This document shows, piece by piece, positions 32,931 to 43,970 of a stretch of DNA of 64,000 nt; within the stretch, counting starts at the first letter, position 1, and every line of letters begins with the position of its first letter. A program made the translations under genes and the position numbers. The stretch covers positions 700,543-764,542 of the forward strand of contig KN832566.1 of the NCBI GenBank assembly GCA_000827205.1, given 5' to 3'. The notes beneath the pieces are model-generated. The model had not been told where the DNA came from, made no database searches, and worked only from the letters and a program-made list of their open reading frames with translations. This DNA is from Plicaturopsis crispa FD-325 SS-3 (lineage: Eukaryota > Basidiomycota > Agaricomycetes > Amylocorticiales > Amylocorticiaceae).

Positions 32931-34238
32931 ATTGGGGGAAAGAATGTCGATGTAAATGAATGTGGTGGAAACGAGAAACGGGCAGCGAGACCCGAAACTC
33001 GAGACTCAGAGGATGGCGGGCGGGAGGAAGAGGTAAAGGCGCTGTGGAATGTGGGCACCGGCGTCGATGGAACAGATGGAAAACAGGGTGGGGACCGTGT
33101 CACGCTCGTCCATGCGACCCCATCATTTTCGCTAGTGTGTCACGTAGTTGTGACACCCCGTAACGACCACCGGACTCGACCACGCGAGAGCGAAGATGCA
33201 AAAATAGCACCGTGTAGATCCTCTTTTCCAGCATTTATTCGCCCTGCACCTTCTGCGAGAACAAGAAACAGTGCATATGAAATGAGCTCGTTTCGAGGGA
33301 CGTTGTGAGGGAAAACACTCACGTATTCGGGCGTACTATGGTGCAGTGGCTTTTCCTCTGTCTGGTTGCCAGCATTCGACAAAATCTAGCTAGTAGCAAT
33401 ATCTCCATTCACGTTCATCTCGTTCCGGAATCACGATGGCACCGCGCGGCGCTCTTGGAGAGCACTGTGTCGGACTCAAATCCAGCAGGTGCAGTGACGT
33501 CTGGTCCCGTATACTTGTTACCGCAAGCTAAGTGTGCAGCCTTCGTCAACTGTGACAAAATCCTTGTCCTTACCGCGTCTTTGCAGTCATATGGCAGCCT
33601 AAAAAAACATCGTGCCCGAGTCTTGGACACGGTGGCGTTTCCTGACGCGCCACCAGTGAGTCGCGTCAATCTTCCAGACGAAAAGGTGCTTACCTTGCTT
33701 CAGCACGTCTATATCATATGTAGATATGTAGACCTCGCATATTTCAGGTAAAGGTAATGAAACTCGGAGTCCAAGCTAGTCGCAGAGGTTGCGATCCCGT
33801 TCGGTTCAAGTACTCTAGTACTTACTACGCCAGCGGCGGCGCAAGCGAACAGTTGAGTTTAACCCGTTGATACACATCGTCGGTATCCAAGATTGATCCA
33901 GGCTGACATGGGCTCACTTTCTATCTTTCAACGGACGCCTCGTAGAGCCGTGTATATGAGACATCTTTGAGGAGGTCCCAAGGATTTCAATAGCGTTTCG
34001 TGCATTGCTCTAAGTACGCGTCGCGCATATTGTGATCGCGTGAGCAGCGTGACTCGGAAAGCCCCTTTCCCAAATTCAAAATCGACTGCAAGTGACTCGG
34101 TTTTCTGCTGTTTTCTGTATGTACTTTCGTTTTCTCTGCAGGTGCATGTAATCGATATCTACTACTTTATTCTATTTCGACTAGACGCATCGTTGCACGC
34201 CCGTCGCAAGGCTTAGAATCTCCGTTAGACGAGCGGCT
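32931..34238. other. Divergent intergenic region
   Basis: 1.3 kb between start codons of the membrane protein (-) and pyridoxal kinase (+). One plus-strand frame at 33305-33751 is open for 148 codons but has no domain or clear homology. I treat the region as two promoters plus spacer. Confidence 0.4.
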
Positions 34239-35522
34239 ATGAATATCGATGTCCCCGGACGGATCCTCAGCATTCAATCGCACGTCGCGTTTGGATATGT
34301 TGGCGGCAAGGCTGCAGTGTTTCCGTTGCAATGCCTGGGGTACGATGTAGACGTACGTATGTGCAATTATACTGCATATGTGCGTACTGAAATGATCTTA
34401 CTATGTGCAGGTAGTGAACACCGTGAATTTCTCGAACCATTCCGGTCCGTGCGTCATCCTCCGATCGAGATGTTGCACTGGCTCAATCGTCTGTAGGCTA
34501 TGGCCGTCTGGGCGGGACGAAAGCGAACGCCGCAGAACTCACTGCGCAGTTCGATAACATGGAGCAGAACGGACTGCTCGTAACGAGAAGGCTCCTCACC
34601 GGTGCGAGCGGATTTTTTTGCGCGTCTCGGTGCTCGCACTGATACACAGCAGGATATATCCCTGGTGCCGAAGCACTCTCCGCTGTCTTCGCGTTTGCAA
34701 AAAAGCTAAAGGAACGACAGCACGATCTCATATATCTTCTCGATCGTACGTGGTCACCCCCATCTATCTTATCAAGCCAAGATTTCACACAAAACTCATC
34801 TTGCAGCTGTCATGGGCGACGCGGGGCGGCTATACGTCGCTCCCGACGTGGTCCCCGTGTACCGGGCCATGCTCCCTCTCGCGACCGTGATCACGCCGAA
34901 CTGGTACGAAGTAGAGGTGCTCACCGGGACCGAGATCAAAGACATGCACTCCCTGCGCAGCGTCCTGCGGATCTTCCACGAGGAATATCACGTCCCCAAT
35001 GTCGTCATCAGCTCCATGCCGCTCAAGCCATGGCTCCTCGCCGCACTCCCACCCCACCTCCGCCCTGCCGGCGACGGGGAATACCTGCTCTGCGTCGCCT
35101 CCACCACAGACAGCGCCCCGTCCGCCGTGCACGTCGAGTGCGTGCCGTTCATCAACGGGTACTTCACCGGCGTCGGGGACCTCTTCTCCGCGCTCCTCCT
35201 CGCGCACTTCCAGCAGCCACTCCCCGAGTCCTCCCCTGAGCCCGAGTCCGCGCAGACGCCACTATCGTACGCGGCGCACCTCGCGTTGAACAAGACGCAC
35301 GCGATCCTGCGGCTGACGCACGAGCACGCGATGCGGCTGCCGGAGGAGGAGCGGCTGCCGACGGACGAGGAGATGGATCGGGCGGAGCCGGTGAGGAAGT
35401 ATCGGCGCATGAGGGGAAGGGAGCTGAGGGTTGTGCAGGGGCAGGATATTATAAGGGGTGGGGTGGCTGGGGACAGACAGATGCATTTGTGGAGCGACTT
35501 TTGGACACGGAATATAGAATGA
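34239..35522 (+). CDS. Pyridoxal kinase
   Basis: Phosphorylates vitamin B6 vitamers with ATP to make pyridoxal 5'-phosphate, in the cytosol. The ATG at 34239 gives [20 protein letters not shown], with the family [20 protein letters not shown] start. Exons continue with [18 protein letters not shown] (substrate loop), [50 protein letters not shown] and [13 protein letters not shown]. The catalytic loop near the C-terminus reads [19 protein letters not shown], with the expected GxGD aspartate. About five exons; the last is long. The C-terminal part after [15 protein letters not shown] is longer and more charged than in bacterial enzymes, as is usual in fungi. Confidence 0.93.
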
Positions 35523-35918
35523 ACCGTGACACATACACCAACAAGAATCGAAAGCGATCCAACAGGCCCTATATCTTTTGGGCCGCGATTTTAGCACGAT
35601 AATGCGCAAATGTCCAGTATTTCCCGATTGGGCGAAAGCGTTCAGTATGCATCGGGGCCGAGACAGGCGGTGGTTGTCTCCGGCTACCTCTTTTCGCGTC
35701 GATCCTTCGAGCAAGAGACGCTGTATGGTGTTTAAGTAGTAGTAAGGACTTAAGTAGTCGGATTTGCGTATGGCTGCAAGATATTATTCGATTTTGCTGT
35801 GACTTTCCGCATTTCAGCCACCAGGAACAAACTGATGCAAATATCGCCTTAGCACTGCGCGCCGCAATAACGAGGATACCATTATACTTGACGCTGATCT
35901 TCCACGAAACATATCACG
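35523..35918. other. Spacer between pyridoxal kinase and ARP2
   Basis: About 400 bp with the 3' flank of one gene and the promoter of the next. Nothing else seen. Confidence 0.4.
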
Positions 35919-37479
35919 ATGGATCCAGGACCTCCACTAGTAGTCGACAACGGGACTGGGGTGCGCTATATCTCTATGTATCGCAGCGTTTTCGATTTAC
36001 AATAGCCCACAGTTCGTGAAAGTCGGATACGCCGGCTCTAACTTCCCAGAACATGGTACGTCGCAGATCACCCCCGGCCGACGCGCATGCTCAACATGCC
36101 GCGCACCCAGTATTCCCCTCTATTGTCGGACGGCCAATACTGCGAGCGGAAGAACGCGTTGGGTCGGCCGTGATCAAGGACATCATGATCGGCGACGAGG
36201 CTGCGGAGAACCGCAACTACCTGCAGGTCACGCAGCCCATGGAGCACGGCATCGTGCGCAACTGGGAGGACATGAAGCATCTGTGGGACTACACCTTCGA
36301 CGAGAAGCTCAAGGTCGACCCGCGCGGGCGGAAGGTGCTCCTCACGGAGCCGCCGATGAACCCGAAGCAGAATCGGCAGCGCATGGTGCAGGTTATGTTT
36401 GAGGACTATGGGTTCGACGGCGTGTATGTGGCTATCCAGGCAGTGCTGACGCTGTATGCGCAAGGTGCGTGCTGAGTCATGGCGAGAGAAGGCCGTGCTT
36501 GATGTGCGTGGCGTGTAGGGTTAACGACGGGCGTGGTCGTTGATTCCGGCGACGGTGTGACGCATATCGTCCCAGTATACGATGGATTTGCGCTCCCGCA
36601 CTTGACGAGCCGACTCGATATCGCCGGACGCGACGTGACGCGGTACCTCATCAAGCTCCTCCTCATGCGCGGCTACGCATTCAACCGTACAGCGGATTTC
36701 GAGACCGTCCGAGAAATCAAGGAGAAATTATGCTATGTCAGGTGAGTGCCTACCGTCAACCAATACGTGAATGCGTCGTCATGCGTGCCTCAAGCTACGA
36801 TCTCGACCTAGACCAACGGTTATCGGAGGAGACTACCGTGTTGGTCGAAAGTTATACGGTATGGCAATCCAGATTCTGCACATATGGTTTTGTTGATTTT
36901 TTTTGCATAAACCGTAGCTTCCGGATGGTCGGACAATCAAAGTTGGGTCCGAACGATTTGAAGCACCCGAATGTATGTTCCAACCTCATCTAGTCGACAT
37001 TGAGCAACCGGGTGTCGCAGGTAAGTGTCTCTTATCATTCTCCTTGTCGTCGTTACCAAATTGTTCCCGCAGAAATGCTATTCCAAACTATTCAAAACGC
37101 CGCAGTCGATATCCGGCAAGAACTGTACAAACACATTGTACTATCCGGTGGTTCCAGCATGTATCCCGGTCTTCCAAGCCGTCTGGAGAAAGAGATGAAG
37201 CAGCTCTATCTTACGCGTGTGCTCGCCGGCGACCCCACAAGACTGAACGTCCGTCAATTCTCATCCATCATCCCGTGCTCATCTCGCTGACCCTTCACGG
37301 CCATACAGAAATTCAAGATCAGGATCGAGGACCCGCCACGCCGTAAACACATGGTGTTCCTCGGTGGTGCGGTGCTGGCTGACATCATGAAGAATCGTGA
37401 CGAGTTCTGGATATCGCGAGAGGAGTGGTTCGAGCAGGGCCCGAGGGCACTGGATAAGCTTGGCCGGGGAGACAATTGA
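35919..37479 (+). CDS. ARP2: Actin-related protein 2 (Arp2/3 complex)
   Basis: Subunit of the Arp2/3 complex that nucleates branched actin filaments. The ATG at 35919 gives [14 protein letters not shown], the phosphate-1 loop of the actin fold. Further exons read [126 protein letters not shown] and [16 protein letters not shown]. It ends [11 protein letters not shown] at TGA 37477-37479. The insert PEH/EAPE and the ending distinguish Arp2 from actin and Arp3. Length and all nucleotide-binding motifs are normal. The gene has many short introns. Confidence 0.95.
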
Positions 37480-37819
37480 GCGATATTGGGACGAGGACAT
37501 TGCGATTACGATTGCCTATGACGCATACATAGGATGTACACTCCCGGTCAACGGTAGCCCCGTTTTGTACGGTTTCTGCCTTTCTATCGCTGTATGCAGT
37601 GAGGCCAAGGCCACGCTTGCGATGCCTTGCCCAACCTTGGCATGTCCAATAGACTCAGGAGCTTTGAGCGTAAAAGGAAAAATGATTTTCGGACGATTTT
37701 GAGAAATTTACATACGGAAACGTGCGTTTGTGCTCCTGACGCGCTGCGGCCAACGCGTGCAAGCCTACTGCTATATCGCTTTCTACCTTCTGGGGGCTTC
37801 CCTTCGTAGTATCGGCAGC
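37480..37819. other. Spacer between ARP2 and the START-like gene
   Basis: 340 bp with no recognised gene; contains the 3' flank of ARP2 and the next promoter. Confidence 0.4.
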
Positions 37820-40800
37820 ATGTCTGACGGCTCACGGTATGTGCATAGGCCACTGTAGTTCTGCTATGCGAGCTAAGCGCTGCCCGTTACAGACTGCGAG
37901 ATTCATGGTACGAGGCGCTGAACGGCGCCGAGGCTCACTTCAGAAAGCTGCTCACATCCCCGGCTGCGGAGTGGAAGCGCGTCGCTGTGACCACGAATAC
38001 CGAGCCATCTTCTCCCAGCAATAAAGGAAAGGCGCGCGCCGTAGCGGAGCCTGGGCTATCCGACATCGTTGTGCATCGCAGGTCCGGGAAGTCGGGGGAC
38101 AATATCTTCAGAGTCGTGCTAGACTTCCCGACTGGCGACGAACCTGTGTCTCTTGAGGCATGGAAGTCTGTGCTGGCGACGCCGGAGCTGAGGCAGGACT
38201 GGGACCCCGCCGTGGAGGAGGCGCACCTCGTAGAAATGTTCGACACGTCTACGCGTATATTCAAGACAAATTACACGCTCGGATGGCCTGCAAAGTGCGT
38301 TTTCTGGTATCCTCATTTACCTCTTAAACTAACCCTCTTGAAGTCCTCGAGATGCTGTCACGATTTCTCGTTCATTTCACGACCCCACGACTGTCATCGA
38401 CATCTCTACGTCCTTGCCGCGATCAGCTGACGAACCCGCCTATTTACGACCATCTCCTCCATATGTCCGCTCCCACGTCACCCGTGAGTCCTTTTTCTCT
38501 AGAGTGCTCTCTCCGGCTCATTGCCTGCGGCAGTCTTTGCGTGGTGTGTGCAGCATATACAGCCGCAACCAGGTTCGGAGACACAGAAGAGAAAGAACAC
38601 GAGTGGGAGACTCCGCGTGACATGCTTTTGGCAACACGACTTTCGGGCAGTGTGGAATTTCGGCTCGTCGGCGGCGGTGTCCCAGCAGCTTTGCACGATG
38701 GTCTTGGGCCTATTTAAGACCGTCGCGCAGCGCGGCACGCACGTTCCGATGCTCACCGGGTATGGCAATGGTGTCACCATCGAGCGCGTGCGGTTCCAAG
38801 TCGACAGAGCGGCTCTCACCGTGGACTATGCCATTATTCCGGACGACGACGAGCAGCCCAACCACCCGCCAGAAAATATGCACGGGCTGGATGAACTGCA
38901 TGCTATTCGGGAGCAGCGCCGGCTGACGCGTGCTATCGAATGTGCGTTGCCGTTCCCCGAGGGCTGGGACGTGCAAATATCTACGAAAGCGTCGTCTAGC
39001 CACGTGGAACAGCTGCCTTGGTCTACTCAGGCCATCCGAAGCAGCTCCGCACCTTCCCCGACGTCCGCAAAGACATCTGAGAAAATCATTTTCCGTGTCA
39101 CGCATTCACCACTCACCGATAACCATTCCGTGCTGAAAGTAAAGCTCATCGTCGAGCTGTCCGGACCGTCCAGCGGTTTGCGCCTAAACGGCATATCCCA
39201 GACGATTCAGGATATTGAGGACCGAGATCCGTCGTCTTACTTCATCACACAACCAATTCTACAAGATGTATCGAGTACGGCAGAGCAAAGCTTCCATACG
39301 GTGTCCTCTACCAACACAGTGGATAGTGCCACCTCCGGCACCTCAAGGTTGTCTGCTCCACACCCAGGCATTATTGGTCCCAACTCAGAACGCTCTGCGG
39401 CCGCGGAGAAATCTATTCTGTCCCGAGTGAGACGGAGCTATATCTACTTTTCGTCCCTCCTCCAAGAGCCGGAGGCCAAATGGAAACGCAGTATGTCTTC
39501 TTCCTCTAGGTATGCTGGTGCACTGACTCAAGATTACTTCCGTTGTAGCCACTGAAAATCGTGGCGTCTCTATCACCCAACTCGATTCAATCGATCCCAC
39601 ATTGGTCGTCTACAGGGCGGAGGCCACATTCGTTGGTGTAGGTCTGTGGGACCTGTACGGGGCGCTCGTGTCACCCGGTGCAAGGATATTTTGGGACAAG
39701 CAACACGAAGACGGCGTTCTTCTGGAGGACGTCAACGAACTAACGGAGTTATGGCACTTCAAGACACGACCCGCCTGGCCAGTGAAGTATGTTCCCCCAC
39801 TCTGAGGAGTGCTGGAACACGTGCTAACGTGTTCTGTTCCCATTCTAGTGGCAGGGATGCGGTTGTTCTCAAAACAGTGTACAAATCGCCTACGACCATT
39901 CACGTTTTCTCTTTTTCCGCAGACGACCCACATCTATTCCCAACAATCCCTCCTGTCGAACCAAACGTTATCCGCACCCAGATTGATCTGCAAGGCTGGG
40001 CTATCGAGGCTTTGTCGCCCACTACAACCCTGCTCACCCTGCTGGAACAGTCCGATCCGAAGGGCTGGTCAAACAAAGCTTCAATTCCACAGCAGATGAT
40101 CAACGCCCTTGCTGGTGTCGGCGAGTTCGCGATTAAATGCGGCGGGCCGCCCGCCGTTACGCGTTTGGCGGGAGCCAAGGCGAACCAGATACGATATGAT
40201 CACGAGCGCGGCAACTTTCGTATCGAGTACGAGGGTTCTGCCAGTCGACGGACGCTGGCCGAGAACGCTCTTGCGAAAGGAGAGGAGACAGCTGCTCAGG
40301 CGCCGCTCATCGAATGCGAGATCCGTTGCGACTTCGACACGTGGGCGTCATCTCTCGACATTGTCATCGACCCGCCGCCACAGTCAATATCTGCGCTCCG
40401 GCGCCACAGGCTTTCAGCCGGCGGAGGCGGCCTGTGGCTCACAGTGAACCACGACGCCATGTTCACCGGCGATGAGCGTATCCTCACGATTGTTCGCAGG
40501 GGACCGTCATCTACGAAGGAGAAAGGTCTGGTCATGGTAAATGGCGCGAAAGTAACTGTCGACACGGAGGATCTATCGGAGCACGAGATCAAGGTCCTTA
40601 CCAAGCGCAAACGCACAAAACCTATTCGGATACCACTCGACCAGCCGCCCGTAATGGGCGTCATCAGGCGGCGGCGTGCAGAATGGGATGCTGCCGGGTC
40701 ATCCTCTGGATCGACACCGACGTCGGAGAATGGACCATCCAGCGGGGCGTCACCCGGATGGGCGGCGGCACCGAGGTTCCCGAGTCCCCTAGCAAGGTGG

Positions 40801-43320
40801 TTCACTATTGCTGCAGACACCACGCAGCAGGCCGTCGCTGCCATATCTCCCGCAGCACCCTCCGGAGACGACTTTGCTCTATCCTCCTCCAAGGCACCGA
40901 TGCAATATGCGCTGGAAGCCCTCGCATGGACTCAGGACTGCCACTCTCGGACGTCTACCGGCTGGACAGTCATCACTGACAAGGGCATGTCTGTTCAGCA
41001 ACGCCTTGCGCCCGAAATCTCGCCAGTCGTCCCTGTACACAAAGGAGACAAGGTGATCGAGGGTGTATCCGCTGAGGAGCTGGCGTCCGTGATAACGAGC
41101 TACGGATGCCGCAGACAGTGGGACGACCGGTTCGATTCGTGCTGTACCTTAGAAGGGTTTGGCGCAGAGAGCCATACATCGTTTTTGGTCTCAAAGGGCG
41201 GATTCCCATTCCGAGATCGCGGTTTCTATCTAGCCTCCGTCATGGCGCGTGGTCATGTTGCGCCTCCTTTGTCCCGTCGAAACACGGGAGAACAGGACGC
41301 ATTCTCGGTCGACAGCAGGAACGTGATATTTTGCGTGTCCGCGTCCTTTAGTCCCGACTCTGTCTCGTCATTCTCGACAGCGGCGTATAACTCCTACGGA
41401 CTGCCCATCGGTCGTGTATTCGTGGACGCCTGGATCCTGGAGACATTGGATCCCTATACCACGGAGAAATACGCCATCCCATCCGCACGCTGTACACGCC
41501 TCGTTGCAGTCGATTACGCAGGATCGGTCCCAGCAGCAGTAAATTCCATGATCAACGCGACCCTGCCAAGGGCTATCCTGGCCGTGGAGGCGTATGTGAA
41601 AAACATATCGCCGCTCCCTATCTCCCGTTTGCCCGCAGCTGGTGTCGTGATCGCTGACAAGAAAAGCGACGAACTTGTGGCCTCCTCCCCTTCATGGAAA
41701 CTTCGCCGCCGGGATGACAAACGCATACTCATTACAACGCACTATTTTCCCGATGAGCGCGCATATCACAGTGCCCTCCTCCTGACCCTGCCCGCGCCAG
41801 ATAATCGTCAATCAGAGGAGGCGACACCGCGGCCAAGCAGGATAACTCTGCAGAGACCTGGCTCACCGTCTGATCCCGTGCAGCATGTCCGGTCCGAGAC
41901 CATGTATTCGTCTTCGTCGATGCCGGCTTTATCGGCGCGCAGTCGCGCGTCTTCCGAATCTACGTCGGTACCCTCTCGCGAAAACAGCGCCTTGCGCTCT
42001 TCGTCATCGGCCTTCACGCTCAAAGGCGAGGTGCGGCCATTCACGGACCTGCTCGTCGCAGAGCTGGTGGTCGACACGAAATTGTATCCTGCGGGATATC
42101 AGGTACAGGCGTCTTCGCGAATACGCGACTCACTGCTACGTGTTCCATTGGCGAAGCCCAGCAAGGGAGAGACGGCTTCGCCGCCATCTCGGGTGCTTCC
42201 TCTTGCGTATGCAGTGCACACCATGCCCTCTTCGCCATTGCATTCCTCTGGACTGAACGCGGACCGCCCTCCCCGACACTTATTGAGGATAACCCTTCCC
42301 ACTGCTCAGTATCAGATTTCGACGGTTCAGGATCCGCTGACGGGCGAGACTCGCAGCGCGCCACCGAAGCCGCAATGGCTAGTCGATCTTGAGGAGAAAG
42401 GCGCTATAGTGGATATTGATATCCGGCCTTCGTCTACGGAATCGAAACGCACTAACGGCGGGGTCTTGATCGACGGGGCAGAGGTTACCGTTGTAAGTGA
42501 GAAGGAGAGTCTAACGAAACTGGGACGAGACGAGCTGCAGGATGACCGAATCTCCAAGATGCCCGTCCTTGCGAGGTAGGCGATTGCTTTAACGATATCC
42601 GCCCTCTTGTTCAGCCGCTAAAGATATTCTTTGCAGAATTGCTAATGAAGCCGAGACTCTTCCAGACGAGCTTACGGTACCCCTTGCCATTGCGGACTAC
42701 CTCTTAGATCCCACGGCAGCTCCTGCACCCACCAAAGCCGGACAAGATACCAAGGAGCTGGAAGAAATCAGTGAAGGCGGCGATGAACCGCAAGGACCTG
42801 TAAGTCTTGAACACTGCTGTTTGGGACACGAGACTAACAGAGACAATGTCCTATCATAATCCAGCAGCCAGCAGAGCAGAAACTACCCGTGCCGCCACCA
42901 GCACCCCCTGCATCTTCGAACGGCCTTCTGAGCTTCCTGAATTCATATCCCAATCCGTTATCGCGGTTCACGAGTTCTTCCCCACGTACTCAGTCACCGG
43001 TTCCGTCTCCACCTCATCGATCCCCTGCTGGTCCCCGAGTTCCGGGAGGGCTGCCTGACCTCGACGGGCGCTGGAATTCTTCAGCGGTCACGGCACCGTC
43101 GTACACGCTGTCAACGGTTATTGTCGTGGCGCTTATAGCATTTTTAATTGGCTCGCTGCTGCGATCGCTCTTATCGCCGGCGGATTTCATCTACGTGGTC
43201 TCGGACCTACAGGAGGCAGAGGCGGTAGACGCTGGATGGCGGGAGATCAAACGGCTACTTGAGGTGAAATACCTAGTCGGCGGATGGGACTTCCAGGTCG
43301 CGGTTGTCCGACGACATTGA
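37820..43320 (+). CDS. Very large START-like lipid-binding membrane protein
   Basis: The ATG at 37820 lies in a 17-nt first exon (MSDGS, then R split by the intron). The next exon reads RDSWYEALNGAEAHFRKLLT. An N-terminal START-like region follows: LEAWKSVLATPELRQDWDPA, VEMFDTSTRIFKTNYTLGWP, DAVTISRFF, then TCFWQHDFRAVWNF. A second START-like region near 41.0-41.6 kb reads EGVSAEELASVITSYGCRRQ, WDDRFDSCCTLEGFGAES, GRVFVDAWILETLDPYTTEK and TRLVAVDYAGSVPAAVNSMI, which are typical START motifs. The one transmembrane helix is near the C-terminus (LSTVIVVALIAFLIGSLLRS). About 1,700 residues. START domains carry sterols, phospholipids or ceramides between membranes, so a tail-anchored lipid-transfer or contact-site protein is the likely role. 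The exact ligand is unknown. Confidence 0.7.
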
Positions 43321-43970
43321 CATTGGCATATATATATTGTTTCCTCGCCACCTAGGGCGACTAATCCTGCATACAATCTTGTACAGTTTACCATTGGCCT
43401 TGTGCTATCTGTAGCGTAGTAATTTATACCACAGCTGAGAAGAAAGAGTGAAATTTTTCGAGAACACAGGGCCGGTAAAGACTTGCGGAAACGGGCGGGC
43501 GGCAGTGGGCCAGAGAGGCTTGGGTTCGACTCCGACGAAAGTGTTCCCAAGAACTGTCCTCGCGCTTCTCGTCTGGTCTGTCTGTCGCTTTTCTCCTTCT
43601 CCCCCTCATCCCTTTTCCCCCAAGCCTCGAGCTCGCTGTTGGCCTCGACGAGCTCGCCGTTACTTCTATCTGTAATATCTAAGATATTGCCTTGCTGTAT
43701 TTCTCTACGCTGTGCACGCTCCAAGCGCCCGGGATACCCTCTCTCGTCTCGGAGTCTCGAGCCTATTTTATCCACGCGCGCTCGCACACGCCCAAGTCAA
43801 CGCTGTTCTTCATTCTGACTCCATTTCGCCCCACTCCCCCTCTATAAATCTACTGGGCGACACCTCTAGTCTGCTATCGTTTTTCCTGCTCACTGCGTGC
43901 GGCCTCCCGTCGTCTCCGTCGGTCTCGAGCCCGCGTTTACTTTCGATCTACAGGCCGTGTAGTGCTACCG
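43321..43970. promoter_or_regulatory. Pyrimidine-rich promoter and 5' UTR of the LisH gene
   Basis: 650 bp between the START-like gene and the LisH gene. From about 43570 onward the plus strand is strongly CT-rich, for example CTTTTCTCCTTCTCCCCCTC. Such tracts are typical upstream of transcription starts in basidiomycete genes. No specific factor site assigned. Confidence 0.45.

Noticed and set aside
33420-33520. tRNA-like GGATTTGAGTCC motif on the minus strand
   Set aside because: No acceptor or anticodon stem can be formed around it.
33305-33751. 148-codon open frame with a hydrophobic start
   Set aside because: No domain, odd composition, no splice-consistent extension, and it lies in a divergent promoter region.
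43495-43545. tRNA-like GGGTTCGACTCC motif
   Set aside because: The flanking bases do not pair into T, anticodon or acceptor stems, so it is not a tRNA.
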